Below are positions 24,504-35,200 of a stretch of DNA of 64,000 nt, piece after piece. Below the pieces are notes generated by a model, which was given only the letters and a program-made list of their open reading frames with translations, made no database searches and was not told where the DNA came from. The position numbers were made by a program, and so were the translations under genes. Each line of letters opens with the position of its first letter. Position 1 is the first letter of the stretch. Location of the stretch: contig NZ_BNAG01000002.1 in NCBI RefSeq assembly GCF_014653175.1, forward strand, positions 826,239 to 890,238, read 5' to 3'. The stretch comes from Roseivirga thermotolerans. GTDB lineage: Bacteria > Bacteroidota > Bacteroidia > Cytophagales > Cyclobacteriaceae.

Positions 24504-27178
24504 GCAAGCAACAGCACATATCGCCCCCAAGATTGGCCAAGCGTTTTTTGCGACTCTACTGCCGGCAGGAATTTCTGGAAGAAATAGAAGGAGACATTTA
24601 TGAACTCTTCGATAGGCGGGTTTCTCAAAAGCCCAGGCGCGCCCGGTGGCTCTTCTGTTGGGATGTGCTTCGCTTCTTCCGCCCAATGAACATTAAGCGA
24701 ATCAAAACAACAAACTCAAATATCATCAACATGACAAGAAACAATTTTAAGGTTGCAGCCCGGGTTTTGTGGAAACAGAAAACCAACACGGTGTTAAATA
24801 TAGGCAGCATTGCTGTTGGCATGGCATGCTTTATACTCATAGGCTTATATGTGAGGCAAGAACTTAGTTTCGACAAATTTCACGATAAGGGAGATCGGAT
24901 ATACCGAACCTGGACCAAAGAAGATTATGGTCAGGGCCAGCAGTTTTTCTACACCTCCTCACCATTGCCACTAGCCCCCACTTTAGAAGCTAATATTCCT
25001 GAGGTAGAGGCCACTGTGCTGGTAGACTACAGCAATTTTTTGGTAGGAGATGGAGAAAACAGACTTAATGAACGAGTAGCATTTGTAAGCCCCAACTTCT
25101 TCGATGTTTTTAGTTTTAAGCTACTAAAGGGCAATGTACAAAAGCCACTAGAGCGTAACACTATTGTGCTTTCGGAAGACTATGCCTTGAAATATTTTGG
25201 ATCGGAAGAAGCTGTGGGTAAGCACATAACGCTGCAGGTCAACGACAATAAGGTGAGTTATGAGGTATCGGCCATAATGGCCAATATGCCCTCTAACACC
25301 GGGTTTCAGATGAATATGATCGTTTCTAATGAAGATAAGGAACGATTTTATAACCCCAGGGCTTTGCAGGCTTGGTTCAATATTGCACCGGAGACCTTTG
25401 TGTTGCTTCGTGAAAATACTTCGGCACAAGAAGTGGTTGAAAAGTTTCCTGAAATGATTAACAGCGTTTTAGGTGACCGAATAGAAGAAGGTCAATACGA
25501 GTTAGGCTTGCAACTATTGGAAGACATACATTTAAACCCCGACTTCCCTGCAGCTTCCATGCCCGTGGGTAACCCCAGGTATGTCTATGTGCTGGCCACT
25601 ATTGGCATGCTGGTGTTAGTAATGGCTTGCATTAACTACACTACTTTGTCTACCGGTCAGTCCATTAGAAGGTCTAAAGAAGTAGGCATCAGAAAGGTAG
25701 TTGGGGCGCAGAAAGGCGGCCTTATCTGGCAGTATCTTTCAGAAAGCATCCTTATCACCGCTTTTGCCACTTTGGCTGGTGTAGCTTTGGCTCTGTTTCT
25801 ATTGCCCACCTTCAACCATCTGGCCGGCACTCAAATAGCTATCATTTTTGATTTACAGAACCTATTACTTCTTATCTCTATCATTTTATTGGTAGGTATT
25901 GCCACGGGCTTATATCCTGCCTTTGTGCTTTCAAACCTCAAGCTCATCAATATTTTGAGAGGAGGAAAGAGCGGAGGTCGCGGAGCTGGTATTTTTCGAA
26001 AGTCGTTGGTGGTGTTTCAACTATTGCTCACCATTTTTCTCATTTCAGGCTCCTTAATTATGCGTCAGCAGCTTAATTTCTTACAAAGCAGCGATGTTGG
26101 CTATGAAAAAGACGCCATGGTTTATGTGAATCTGTACCCGAAAGAAGGTGCCAATGGAATGCTCAATGGGATAGTTTCAGGCTTCGAAAATGCCGAATTA
26201 TTGAAGGCACGATTGAGCCAGTATCCGGAAGTATCGGGTCTTGGAGCGGCCAACCATATGTTTGGATCTACCGGCTGGACTCAGGTGGGCTTCAACGATG
26301 TGAATGGACAGTTCAGACAGTTTTATGTATTGGCTACAGACGCTCATTTTGTTGACGGCTTTAACATTGCCATGAAAGAAGGGAGAGCCTTTGACGAAGA
26401 CATGGAAGTGGATAAGCGCGAGTCAATTATCATTAATCAGGCGGCAGTTGACTATTTTGGTTTAGAAGACCCAGTTGGTAAGAAGCTTCCGGGCAACGAC
26501 TTTGGTAACCATCGAATTATTGGGGTTACGGAAAACTTCAACTTTCAATCGCTACATACAGATGTAGAACCCCTGATTATAGTGCAAAACCTGTCACCCA
26601 TATTTGCCGGAATAAGCGATGTTACTATCAATGATAACCCCATACCTAAGGTGTTTTTCAAGTATACCGGTCAGAATTTGCTCGCGGTTAGAGATATTTT
26701 GGATGAGGCATGGTCTGAGTTATTTCCAAATGAAGAGTTAAACTTTAGCTTTATCGATGAACGGTTACGACTTCTTTATGAAAACGAAGCAAGGGTAAAT
26801 AAGATAGCGGGCGTTGCCACCGTAATAAGCATACTGATTGCTGCTTTTGGCCTTTTGGGCTTAACCATACTTGTAGTCAACACCAAGGTTAAGGAAATTG
26901 GCATTCGAAAAGTATTAGGAGCCTCGCCAATAACCATTATGAATATATTACTCCGGCAGTTCAGCATTCAACTTGGATTGGCGTTCTTGATTTCCATTCC
27001 CGTTACCTGGTATTTAATGAATCAATGGTTGAGCGATTTTGCTTACCGGGTAGACATTGGTTTGCTGGTGTTTGTGGCCAGTGGTTTTCTATCTTTCTTA
27101 ATTATGCTGTCCGTTATAGTGTATCATGCCGTGCGGGCTTCCAGAATTAATCCTGTAAATGCTCTTAGAGTAGAGTAG
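24500..27178 (+). CDS. FtsX/MacB-type ABC transporter permease with prefix domain
   Basis: An 892-aa permease. It starts at TTG inside the padR stop; GGGAGG lies 4 bases upstream. Residues about 1-75 form the permease prefix domain typical of PadR-linked permeases (PPRLAKRFLRLYCRQEFLEEIEGDIYELF). Then come a MacB-like architecture: transmembrane helix near 95-115, periplasmic domain, a first FtsX module with three helices (about 350-490), another hydrophobic helix, a second periplasmic domain, and a second FtsX module at the C-terminus (VKEIGIRKVLGASP and VNALRVE end). No ATPase gene is adjacent; such permeases usually borrow a LolD/MacB-like ATPase encoded elsewhere. Role likely in export of an antimicrobial or envelope lipid/peptide, substrate unknown. 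Confidence 0.9.
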   Translation: MSKQQHISPPRLAKRFLRLYCRQEFLEEIEGDIYELFDRRVSQKPRRARWLFCWDVLRFFRPMNIKRIKTTNSNIINMTRNNFKVAARVLWKQKTNTVLNIGSIAVGMACFILIGLYVRQELSFDKFHDKGDRIYRTWTKEDYGQGQQFFYTSSPLPLAPTLEANIPEVEATVLVDYSNFLVGDGENRLNERVAFVSPNFFDVFSFKLLKGNVQKPLERNTIVLSEDYALKYFGSEEAVGKHITLQVNDNKVSYEVSAIMANMPSNTGFQMNMIVSNEDKERFYNPRALQAWFNIAPETFVLLRENTSAQEVVEKFPEMINSVLGDRIEEGQYELGLQLLEDIHLNPDFPAASMPVGNPRYVYVLATIGMLVLVMACINYTTLSTGQSIRRSKEVGIRKVVGAQKGGLIWQYLSESILITAFATLAGVALALFLLPTFNHLAGTQIAIIFDLQNLLLLISIILLVGIATGLYPAFVLSNLKLINILRGGKSGGRGAGIFRKSLVVFQLLLTIFLISGSLIMRQQLNFLQSSDVGYEKDAMVYVNLYPKEGANGMLNGIVSGFENAELLKARLSQYPEVSGLGAANHMFGSTGWTQVGFNDVNGQFRQFYVLATDAHFVDGFNIAMKEGRAFDEDMEVDKRESIIINQAAVDYFGLEDPVGKKLPGNDFGNHRIIGVTENFNFQSLHTDVEPLIIVQNLSPIFAGISDVTINDNPIPKVFFKYTGQNLLAVRDILDEAWSELFPNEELNFSFIDERLRLLYENEARVNKIAGVATVISILIAAFGLLGLTILVVNTKVKEIGIRKVLGASPITIMNILLRQFSIQLGLAFLISIPVTWYLMNQWLSDFAYRVDIGLLVFVASGFLSFLIMLSVIVYHAVRASRINPVNALRVE

Positions 27179-27196
27179 GGCACAAGCAAAAAAATG

Positions 27197-27239
27197 AAGG
27201 TCATGTATAGAACTTAAGAAGCTCATACATGACCTTTTT
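27197..27239. terminator. Bidirectional terminator between permease and minus-strand gene
   Basis: A perfect 12-bp stem (27197-27208 with 27225-27236) and 16-base loop, with a T-run after it on the + strand and an A-run before it, so it can stop transcription from both convergent genes. Confidence 0.8.
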
Positions 27240-27270
27240 CAATTCTGTATTACAAGTTGAAAATAGTTGG

Positions 27271-27966
27271 CTAGTTCTTATCGGTTAGTTCTACTCCGTG
27301 AAATGGACAGTAAATCCAGGTTCCTTTCATTTTCTTTCCATCGGTAGGGCAATATTTCGGTGGTAGGAGCGCGGCAAGCGGAAGTTCAAAAGAGAAAACC
27401 TCATCGCCCAAATGTACTTTAAAAGAATGTTGTTTAAAGGGATCGATAAGCCGATCTTCCTTACCCTTAGATTTGAACATGAAAAACTGCATGTTTTTCC
27501 CCATATCGCCCATCATATTGGCTAGCATGGGTTGCATGAAAGACATTAGCGTACTGGCATCATTGCTTATTTCGGAGTCATCTAGTGGCAGATGTTTTTT
27601 ACCATCAGACGTTTCTAGGCGAATCATGGCTCTTACCTCAGATATTGGTGTGTATTTTATGTTACCAAAAACACCAAACTCTCCATCAATCACGGCTATC
27701 AGTTCAAAATCATCAAAAATATCAATCATTTCTTCCAACTCATCGGCCGATATGCTCTCGTCAGCAGCAAAAGAAGCTTCCCAGTACTCCAAAGGAATGT
27801 ACCAAACCAACCGCATCAGGTTCTGGTCTTCGGACATTAGCTGTGTTTCATTGATGAGCTCATTGATATCTATAGCTCTTTTTTGAGCTTGTGCTGAAAA
27901 AGTAAAAATCAAAGAGGCGATTACGGATAAAATTACAGAGCGCAAGAGAAATGGTGAATGTTTCAT
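27271..27966 (-). CDS. Secreted hypothetical protein with zinc-ribbon-like tail
   Basis: A 231-aa protein with a clear signal peptide (MKHSPFLLRSVILSVIASLI to about residue 28, AQAQ cleavage). The mature part is acidic, with a Met-rich stretch (about 140-160, MQPMLANMMGDMGKNMQFFM) and a C-terminal motif CPTDGKKMKGTWIYCPFHGVEL with two Cys, one more Cys-Pro and a His, like a short zinc ribbon. No family recognised. It stands alone on the minus strand, converging with the permease gene and followed upstream by other minus-strand genes with their own spacing. Periplasmic or outer-membrane location is inferred. Confidence 0.65.
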   Translation of the reverse strand: MKHSPFLLRSVILSVIASLIFTFSAQAQKRAIDINELINETQLMSEDQNLMRLVWYIPLEYWEASFAADESISADELEEMIDIFDDFELIAVIDGEFGVFGNIKYTPISEVRAMIRLETSDGKKHLPLDDSEISNDASTLMSFMQPMLANMMGDMGKNMQFFMFKSKGKEDRLIDPFKQHSFKVHLGDEVFSFELPLAALLPPKYCPTDGKKMKGTWIYCPFHGVELTDKN

Positions 27967-28047
27967 TGGTTAGGTTTTACTTGCTAAACTTAAGTGGAAA
28001 AATGAAAAAACTAAAGCCAGGGCATAAGTTGAACGTTGGTTTTGGTA

Positions 28048-28512
28048 CTAATTCAATTTATTGAATACAAAATCTTTCTTCCTGGACGCACCATCTGATA
28101 TAGATGCAATGAGCTTGTTTTGTTCGAGTTTGTAGCTAATAACTTTCGGGAAATCGTGTTCCGGATTTTCGCAAATAAACCCATCAGCATTAGTATAGGT
28201 AAGCCTAAAGCGTACCGGATTATCATTTTCAGCCACTTTGGCAATATAAAAGAGCGCATTGTCTTCTTGGAGCAGTTGCAGGTGTTCTACAAATACCGTA
28301 TCCGTATCTTTCAGTGTAAAGCCAATTCCTTTATACTCTGTATCTGTTTGTTTTTCCCAAAACTCAAAAGCGGTAGTGCCGGGGGGAGCATTTAAGCGTT
28401 GCCATTGACCTAGTAACCAGCTTAGCTCGTCTATACCTTGTGGTTTCTGATGGCTTGAATGCGGAGCAACTAAAGCAGCGAGTGTTAAAAACAAAGGCAA
28501 CAACTTTTTCAT
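28048..28512 (-). CDS. DUF6265 family secreted protein
   Basis: A 154-aa protein from the ATG at 28512; the frame is open to a GTG at 28524, but the ATG gives a normal signal peptide (MKKLLPLFLTLAALVA). The mature part fits DUF6265: LSWLLGQWQR, FEFWEKQ, TVFVEHLQLL, ALFYIAKVAEN, and the hallmark ENPEHDFPKVISY. The fold is expected to be a small lipocalin-like beta barrel; function unknown. Common as a single gene in Bacteroidota. Confidence 0.85.
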   Translation of the reverse strand: MKKLLPLFLTLAALVAPHSSHQKPQGIDELSWLLGQWQRLNAPPGTTAFEFWEKQTDTEYKGIGFTLKDTDTVFVEHLQLLQEDNALFYIAKVAENDNPVRFRLTYTNADGFICENPEHDFPKVISYKLEQNKLIASISDGASRKKDFVFNKLN

Positions 28513-28550
28513 AACAATTAACACTTAAGAAAGATAAGCTTTTTTATGGG

Positions 28551-29564
28551 TCACTCGGCAATTTGAGGGATTACCCAAAGGTAACTGAACCAGTGCCAAC
28601 GGCCTTCACTATCGGGCACGGTAATGGTAAATAGTGTCCTCCTTCGTTTTAGGTCCCGGTCTGGCCTAATGCTTAGCTTAACCAACCCTTCTTTTACAAC
28701 CTGTATGGATTTACGACATTCGGCTCCCTGAACAAAGCACTGCAATTGCTCTAGTTTTAGTTTGTTTTCTGTAAACTCCAGCTCAATTCGCGGAAGACTT
28801 TTGCTACCTGAAAAGCCATTGGTATTGACTTCCTGACGGCTTACTACCAGAGTATGCATGTTAGCCTTCTGTTTAAATTCATTGAGATTGGCATAGAACT
28901 CCGACATGGGAAAGCGCGGCAAATAAAACTGGCTTTGCTGGCTATGCATTACTCCTGAGTTTTGAGCAGCAGCTCCTTTATAACCTCTTTTTTTTAGGGT
29001 ATTGGCCATAAAAGCATTCCACTCTCCATAGGGATAGGCATAAATGGTAGGTTTAGTACCCAGGTGTTCTATAAAAGCATCTTCACTTGTTTGTAAATCC
29101 TCTTCAAAGAAGGCATCTGTTTTGTTGAGAAAGTAGGCATGTGAATGTGAGTGATTGCCTATTTCTATACCGGCCTCTTGTACCTTTTTTAGTTCAGACC
29201 AGTTCATATAGTCTTTTCCTCCAACCGTTTCAGTGTTTACAAACAATGTGGCTTTAAAGCCATATTTCTGTAATAGAGGAAGGCCTTTTTCGTAAAAGCT
29301 AGAGTAGCCATCGTCTATAGTCAGAACCACCGCTTTTTGGCCTTTCTTGGGTCTCTTTAAACGATCTATGGCTTCAGAAAAGGTGAGTACTTCGTAGCCT
29401 CCATCCTTTAAAAATTTCAGGTGCGCCTCAAACTTATCGAGCGATACGTTGGTACTGGGGAACCTGTCATCTCCAAAACGATGATATACAAAGGCACTTA
29501 TTCCGCCCTCCTGGGCACTTAGCTGCGTGCCAATTGCTAATAGAAAGATTATCAAACTGCGCAT
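28551..29564 (-). CDS. Secreted polysaccharide deacetylase (NodB family)
   Basis: A 337-aa protein with signal peptide (MRSLIIFLLAIGTQLSAQ). The NodB domain covers about residues 20-230: FVYHRFGDDRFPST, the metal/catalytic TIDDG at about 82-86, GNHSHSH at about 136-142, and YAYPYGEWN. The Asp-Asp and the His-x-x-x-His pair for zinc are intact, so a metal-dependent de-N-acetylase of a cell-surface or capsular sugar is likely. The C-terminal 100 residues form a beta-rich extension of unknown role. Its start touches the stop of the glucosaminidase gene (1-base overlap), so these two envelope enzymes form an operon. Confidence 0.88.
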   Translation of the reverse strand: MRSLIIFLLAIGTQLSAQEGGISAFVYHRFGDDRFPSTNVSLDKFEAHLKFLKDGGYEVLTFSEAIDRLKRPKKGQKAVVLTIDDGYSSFYEKGLPLLQKYGFKATLFVNTETVGGKDYMNWSELKKVQEAGIEIGNHSHSHAYFLNKTDAFFEEDLQTSEDAFIEHLGTKPTIYAYPYGEWNAFMANTLKKRGYKGAAAQNSGVMHSQQSQFYLPRFPMSEFYANLNEFKQKANMHTLVVSRQEVNTNGFSGSKSLPRIELEFTENKLKLEQLQCFVQGAECRKSIQVVKEGLVKLSIRPDRDLKRRRTLFTITVPDSEGRWHWFSYLWVIPQIAE

Positions 29565-30406
29565 TACTTAAGCGGGTATCTTAGATAAGTTGTGTCCAAG
29601 TGATGATGATCGTACTGTTCAAACCTATTGTAGCGAATCATTCCAAATACCTGCTCCACATATTCGTCTCCTCGCTCCGAGTATTTATCCAGCAAGGGAA
29701 CCAGGGCCCTGATGTCTGAAGTTTCGGCCCTTTTTCTACGGAACCGGGCATATGCAGGGGTTCTGGCTATGGTTTGAAAATAGTCCATCACCGATTCTTC
29801 AATATGATCATATTTTCGCAGATATACCTGGTAATCTTCTCGCCTTACACTAGCGGCAATACGAGGCTCATTGGGATCGAAAGACCAAACCCCGAAGACA
29901 TTGTTGGCTTCTCTGAAAAAGCGAGATTTGCCCCAGCCCGATTCAATGGCAGCTTGCGCCAATACGATGCTGTTGGGGTGGGTGAGCAACCTTCTTTTAA
30001 GCAACAGAATATCGTCTGTTTTATAGGTTTCTGTTAGTTGTAGAAAAAACAGGCTGTCTTCAGCATTCAATTTCTTTTTAATCTGAATGCTTTCCAGTCG
30101 TTTTAGGTCTATTTCCAGTCGTTTTTTAGCCACCAGTATGGCCGGCAACATTACGGCAATAAAACGCTGCTTGGCTTCGTCTGAATCGAGTGAATCCAGA
30201 AAGGTAACGTTGCTATAAAGGATTGGTCGTACAACAACGGAATCAATTAACTGGATTTCTTCGGGGCTAAGTACCTCTCTGTATTCGGTAATAATTTCGG
30301 GCCATTCTGCTCTTTCGACTTCCTTTGTGGTTCTAAACCAGCGGGTCGAAAGAATAATCAGGAAAATAAAGGTGAGAATGACAATGACCTTCCGTTCATC
30401 AGACAT
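29564..30406 (-). CDS. Bax-type glucosaminidase domain protein
   Basis: A 280-aa protein with an N-terminal membrane anchor (about residues 6-22, VIVILTFIFLIILSTRW). The glucosaminidase domain in the C-terminal half shows VLAQAAIESGWGKSRFFREANNVFGVWSF, with the catalytic-type Glu in IESGWG, and RKYDHIEESVMDYFQTI and YSERGDEYVEQV motifs. Similar to E. coli Bax. Likely a peptidoglycan hydrolase held at the inner membrane. Operon partner of the polysaccharide deacetylase downstream. Confidence 0.88.
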   Translation of the reverse strand: MSDERKVIVILTFIFLIILSTRWFRTTKEVERAEWPEIITEYREVLSPEEIQLIDSVVVRPILYSNVTFLDSLDSDEAKQRFIAVMLPAILVAKKRLEIDLKRLESIQIKKKLNAEDSLFFLQLTETYKTDDILLLKRRLLTHPNSIVLAQAAIESGWGKSRFFREANNVFGVWSFDPNEPRIAASVRREDYQVYLRKYDHIEESVMDYFQTIARTPAYARFRRKRAETSDIRALVPLLDKYSERGDEYVEQVFGMIRYNRFEQYDHHHLDTTYLRYPLK

Positions 30407-30485
30407 GAGGCAAATATAACCATCCTTATGGAATCTTTTGTAATTCGTAGATAACCGGCTCTGCCTCTATGCGGCTTCTGCCCAC

Positions 30486-32027
30486 TCAACTGTAGGCTTT
30501 ACGCTTCTCTCGCACCAGTTCGGCAAAGTCCCTGCCCTCAATTTTAGAGTCAATCCAACTCATCAGGTCAAAATAGAGCAGTGTTTTTTGGGAGAAGTCT
30601 CCTTCATTCACTTTTTCAATTTCTGCCTTTAGGCTCATAAATCCCTTTTTGAGGTCTTGTGGAAAAATAGAACCTATTTTGCTCATAAATTCCAGAAAGA
30701 CTTGCTGTACCTTTCCCAGGTTTTCTTCGAAAACAATATAGTCGCGGGCGGCTTGTAGTTTTTGTTCCATATAATCTTCTTCTCCGGTGTCGTAATCTAT
30801 GAGTATGCTCAATATACGGGCATAGCCTTTGAGATCACTGCGCAGTCTGTCTCCATCGTTTAGTAACCGATTCAGGTAGAGCCTTGCCTGGCTGTAGTGT
30901 TTTAGGGCAAAATAATAGACTGAGGCTTTATAGTAGATTACAATAAGGTTGTGCTTGTCAATGTATTTCCTGTTAGCCTCCACCTCTTGCATTATGGTTT
31001 TTATTTCGGGCAGCTTGCCTTCAAAGTCGGTGGTAAGAAACACGTGATTGAAAGCCTGAATAGCCTTATACTTCACCAATAATACCTGCGTATTACTGGC
31101 CAATGAGGGACCTTCCTGCTGTTCAAACCGTTGAAATAGGCTATAGTAGTGCTCAAACTTTTGAATGCTGTTTACTCTGAAGGCCGATTGCAATAATCGA
31201 TTGAGCCCTTTTAAATACCCGGCTCGTCTTTTCTTATCGAGTCCCGTTTCGTGGAATATGTCGATCCACTTTTCGGCATAGGTAATGCACTTTTCGAAGT
31301 CGTAAGTAAGGTAGGAAAACCAGTAGTAGGCTCGGTATAGATAAAACTTTTCGTTGAATGCCAACTCCGACTCTTTAAAGTCGGGCAGGTTGGTGTAGAA
31401 GAGGGCCTTTAGGTTGTTTAATTCCCTTTCCGATTTCACCATGCCGTGTTCCACAAAGCGGGCTTTTAGCTTAGTGGCCAGCGTGAAAAACTGTTGCACA
31501 TTCATAAATCGCTTCATGGCCTGCTCAGTTTGGGCGTTGAGTTCATCGGCCTGTTTTTCTTCCAAATCAAATACCTGCTGAGACCTAATCTGCTTCTCGT
31601 AGTCGAGCAGTGCCAGCTGAAATAAGTCTTTTCGATAGTCACCCGTTATATTTTTGGCCCTGTTCAACAGCCTCAGACTCTGGTGATAAAGCCCCTTTTT
31701 ATAGAGCACCCTAATGTAATCCAACTGTTCCCGCAGGTCTATGTCTATATCGTGTTTCAGGTTAGAAAGACGCAGACTAGCCAAAATCTGACTGTATAAG
31801 TGAGATTTGAGATTGGCAAACTGTGTCTTGCTGGTTTTGGGTAGTTTTTTGAGAATCAGTGCCTCATCGTACACATCCATTTGCTCCATTATGTCGAACA
31901 GCTTTATGTATTTCGTTTCGCGCGAGCTTCCTACCCGGTTGGCATATAGCTTAAAACTTCTCTTCTCAGACTTGGTGAGTGACTGTATGAGTTCAAAAAG
32001 CAGTTGTTCATTCTGAATCTTGGACAT
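30486..32027 (-). CDS. Helical-repeat protein conserved in Bacteroidota, function unknown
   Basis: A 513-aa cytoplasmic protein, all helical, with TPR-like repeats (for example LRLLNRAKNITGDYRKDLFQLALLDYEKQIRS and SVYYFALKHYSQARLYLNRLLNDG). The N-terminal SLTKSEKRSFKLYANRVGSS region is one I associate with a Bacteroidota-wide hypothetical family. No catalytic motif. It is divergent from gltB with 186 bases between them; that gap shows no clear promoter match or known RNA element. Confidence 0.7.
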   Translation of the reverse strand: MSKIQNEQLLFELIQSLTKSEKRSFKLYANRVGSSRETKYIKLFDIMEQMDVYDEALILKKLPKTSKTQFANLKSHLYSQILASLRLSNLKHDIDIDLREQLDYIRVLYKKGLYHQSLRLLNRAKNITGDYRKDLFQLALLDYEKQIRSQQVFDLEEKQADELNAQTEQAMKRFMNVQQFFTLATKLKARFVEHGMVKSERELNNLKALFYTNLPDFKESELAFNEKFYLYRAYYWFSYLTYDFEKCITYAEKWIDIFHETGLDKKRRAGYLKGLNRLLQSAFRVNSIQKFEHYYSLFQRFEQQEGPSLASNTQVLLVKYKAIQAFNHVFLTTDFEGKLPEIKTIMQEVEANRKYIDKHNLIVIYYKASVYYFALKHYSQARLYLNRLLNDGDRLRSDLKGYARILSILIDYDTGEEDYMEQKLQAARDYIVFEENLGKVQQVFLEFMSKIGSIFPQDLKKGFMSLKAEIEKVNEGDFSQKTLLYFDLMSWIDSKIEGRDFAELVREKRKAYS

Positions 32028-32213
32028 GCTATAAGTTAAGGTTTTAATCGGTTGGTTTACAGTTGTTTATTCGTGTTTTTCCTAAGCATGGAGTTCATAT
32101 GGTCTATGAAATCTACTGGCTTCAACACAGACAAATTAGATAAATTCAGAATGGTTGACTTTACAAAGAGCTATCAAATCAACGTAAACGATTGCCAAGT
32201 TTAAACGAACAAA

Positions 32214-35200
32214 ATGAGCAAACCCAAAGGACTATATAGAGAAGAGTTTGAGAAGGATGCCTGTGGCATTGGCTTTATTGCCCAACTTAAGAACCAGCCA
32301 TCGCACAGCCTGGTAGCCGATGCGCTTAAGATGTTGCACCGAATGGAACACCGGGGAGGTGTGGCGGCCGATGATAAGACGGGCGATGGGGCTGGTATTC
32401 ACACCCAAATACCCCATGCATTTTTTAGCCAACTGGCAGCCAAAGAGGGCGTTGAACTTCCTGACAAAGAGCACTATGGTGTAGCTATGCTGTTTATTCC
32501 CTCCTCAAATACTGCTGATTTCTTTAGCTTGCTTGAAGAGGCTCTAACGGAGTTAAACCTGGCGTGCGTATGGAAAAGGAGGGTGCCTACCAACGGAGTA
32601 AAACTTGGTGATTTTGCTCGTAGCAACGAACCGGAGGTTTGGCAGTATTTCATAAGGGGAGAGGCCGGCTATGGAATAGATTTAAACAGAAGGCTCTATT
32701 TGTTCAGAAAACTGTGTGAACATAAAGCTGCTATGCTTGAGGGCGGAAGAGCATTTTACATGTCTTCCTGTTCGGTACATTCCATAGTTTACAAGGGGGA
32801 GTTGCGCACCTGGCAGCTCGATGAATACTACCCGGACCTCTCCGCGCCACACTTTACCTCTGCCTTTGCCATAGTTCATTCGCGCTTTTCAACCAATACG
32901 TTACCCGAGTGGCGATTGGCCCAGCCCTTTAGGTATATCGCCCACAACGGAGAAATTAACACCATAAAGGGCAACATAAATAAAATGAAGTCAAGAGAAG
33001 CTCTTTTCCGATCGGCCCATTTTAGCCAAGAAGAGCTAAAGGTATTGCTGCCGATATGCCAGGCTGAGTTTTCTGACTCGGCCAACCTCGACATGGCTGT
33101 AGAGTTATTAGTAATGGGAGGAAGAGAAATTGAGCGTGTTATGGCCATGCTTATTCCTCCGGCATGGAGAGAAAATTTGGCCCTTAGCCCCGAACTAAGA
33201 GCATTTTACGATTACCACGCTACCTTTTTGGAACCATGGGATGGTCCGGCTGCCGTATGCTTTACGGATGGAAACAAAGTAGGGGCCTGCATAGATCGCA
33301 ATGGCCTTAGACCTACGCGATATACACTAACAGACGATAATCGCCTCATATTTGCTTCAGAAACCGGTATTGTAGAGGTGCCTCCTGAAAATGTATTGAA
33401 GAGAGGTAAGCTAAAACCCGGTCAAATGCTACTGGTCAATTTAGTTGAGCACAGTTTTGAAGAAGATGCATCAATTAAAAAACGACTAAGCAGGGCCAGT
33501 GACTATATAAGCTGGAACCAAAAGCTAATTATCAATGAGTCCGAATTGGGTGAACCATTCCAATCCAACACCCACCGAGCGGCCCGGCCTGAACCCTCAG
33601 ACCTCCTTAAGGCCCAGTTGCTGTTCGGATACTCCAAAGAAGACATTAAGTACATACTAAAGCCTATGGTGGCCAGTGGTTCAGAGCCCATAGGCTCTAT
33701 GGGAAACGACAGCCCATTGGCCGTATTTGCCAGGCGAAATGCTCACCTTTCCAATTACTTCAAGCAGCTTTTTGCCCAAGTGAGCAACCCGGCCATAGAC
33801 CCCATTCGTGAAAAGGCCGTGATGTCTTTGGCGGTTTACCTGGGGCAATCCAATAATCTACTGGAAGACAATGACCCCACATCTCGAAAAATAGTACTTG
33901 AACAACCCGTTCTCACTTCACAGAAACTGGATAAATTAAGGAATGAACCACCTGAAGGGTTCAACAGTCAGTATCTTAAAGCTTGTTACAATCCTCAGAA
34001 GTATGCACTCAAAGAGGCTATTGAGCAGAAAGCGAAAGAAGCGGCCCAGTGGGTAAGGGCCGGAGCAAACCTCCTGGTATTGAGTAATAAACCACAGCCT
34101 AACCAGCTTTCCATTCCTTCGCTGCTCATTACCGGAGCAGTACATCACCATTTAATCAAAGAAGGCATTAGGGCAAGAGTAAGTCTTATTATTGAGGCCG
34201 GAGATGCTACAGAAACCCATCATTTTGCTACGCTTATTGGCTATGGAGCCTCTGCTGTTTGTCCGTATTTGGCTATAGACACCATTCGCTCGCTAATAGA
34301 GCCGGAGGAAGAAGAGCAAGCGGTGAGTCAGTATATAAAGGCCATTGGCTATGGATTAAGGAAAATTCTTTCCAAAATGGGTATCTCCACCCTTCAGTCC
34401 TACGAAAGCGCTCAAATCTTTGAAATACTTGGCTTGAATGATGAGGTGGTGAACCTATGTTTTAAAGGAACCCCTTCACGTATTGGTGGAAAGGGATTTG
34501 AAGAGCTAGAGCAGGAACTAATACAAAATCAGCAGCTCACCCGTTCGGTTACTAACTCCGGAAGTGTATTGGCCGATGGAGGAATATACCAGTGGAGGGT
34601 AGAAGGAGAAAAACACCTTTTCAACCCAAAAACCATTCACTTGCTCCAAAAATCAACCCGTTTGAATGATCAGGAGCTTTTCAGAGCCTATTGCAGAGAG
34701 ATAGATCAGCAAGAAAGTGCCCATGTAACGTTGAGAAGTCTGTTCGACTTCAGGGAATCATCAGCCATTGATTTAAAGGAGGTTGAACCAGCCAGCGAAA
34801 TAATGAAACGTTTTGCAACCGGGGCTATGTCTTTTGGTTCCATTTCGGAGGAGGCTCACACTACCATTGCCAAAGCCATGAACCTGATTGGAGCCAAGTC
34901 GAATAGTGGAGAGGGAGGAGAAGATGCTTCGCGATTCACGCCAGGAAAGGATGGGTTATTGGCAAGATCGTCCATAAAACAGGTGGCCAGTGGCCGTTTT
35001 GGGGTTACCACTCATTACCTTATCAATGCCGATGAGCTACAAATAAAGGTAGCTCAAGGAGCAAAACCGGGAGAAGGAGGCCAACTCCCTGGACTAAAAG
35101 TTGATGAAAACATAGCCCGGATTAGGCATTCTACTCCGGGTGTAACCCTTATTTCTCCACCACCACACCACGATATTTATTCCATCGAAGATCTTGCACA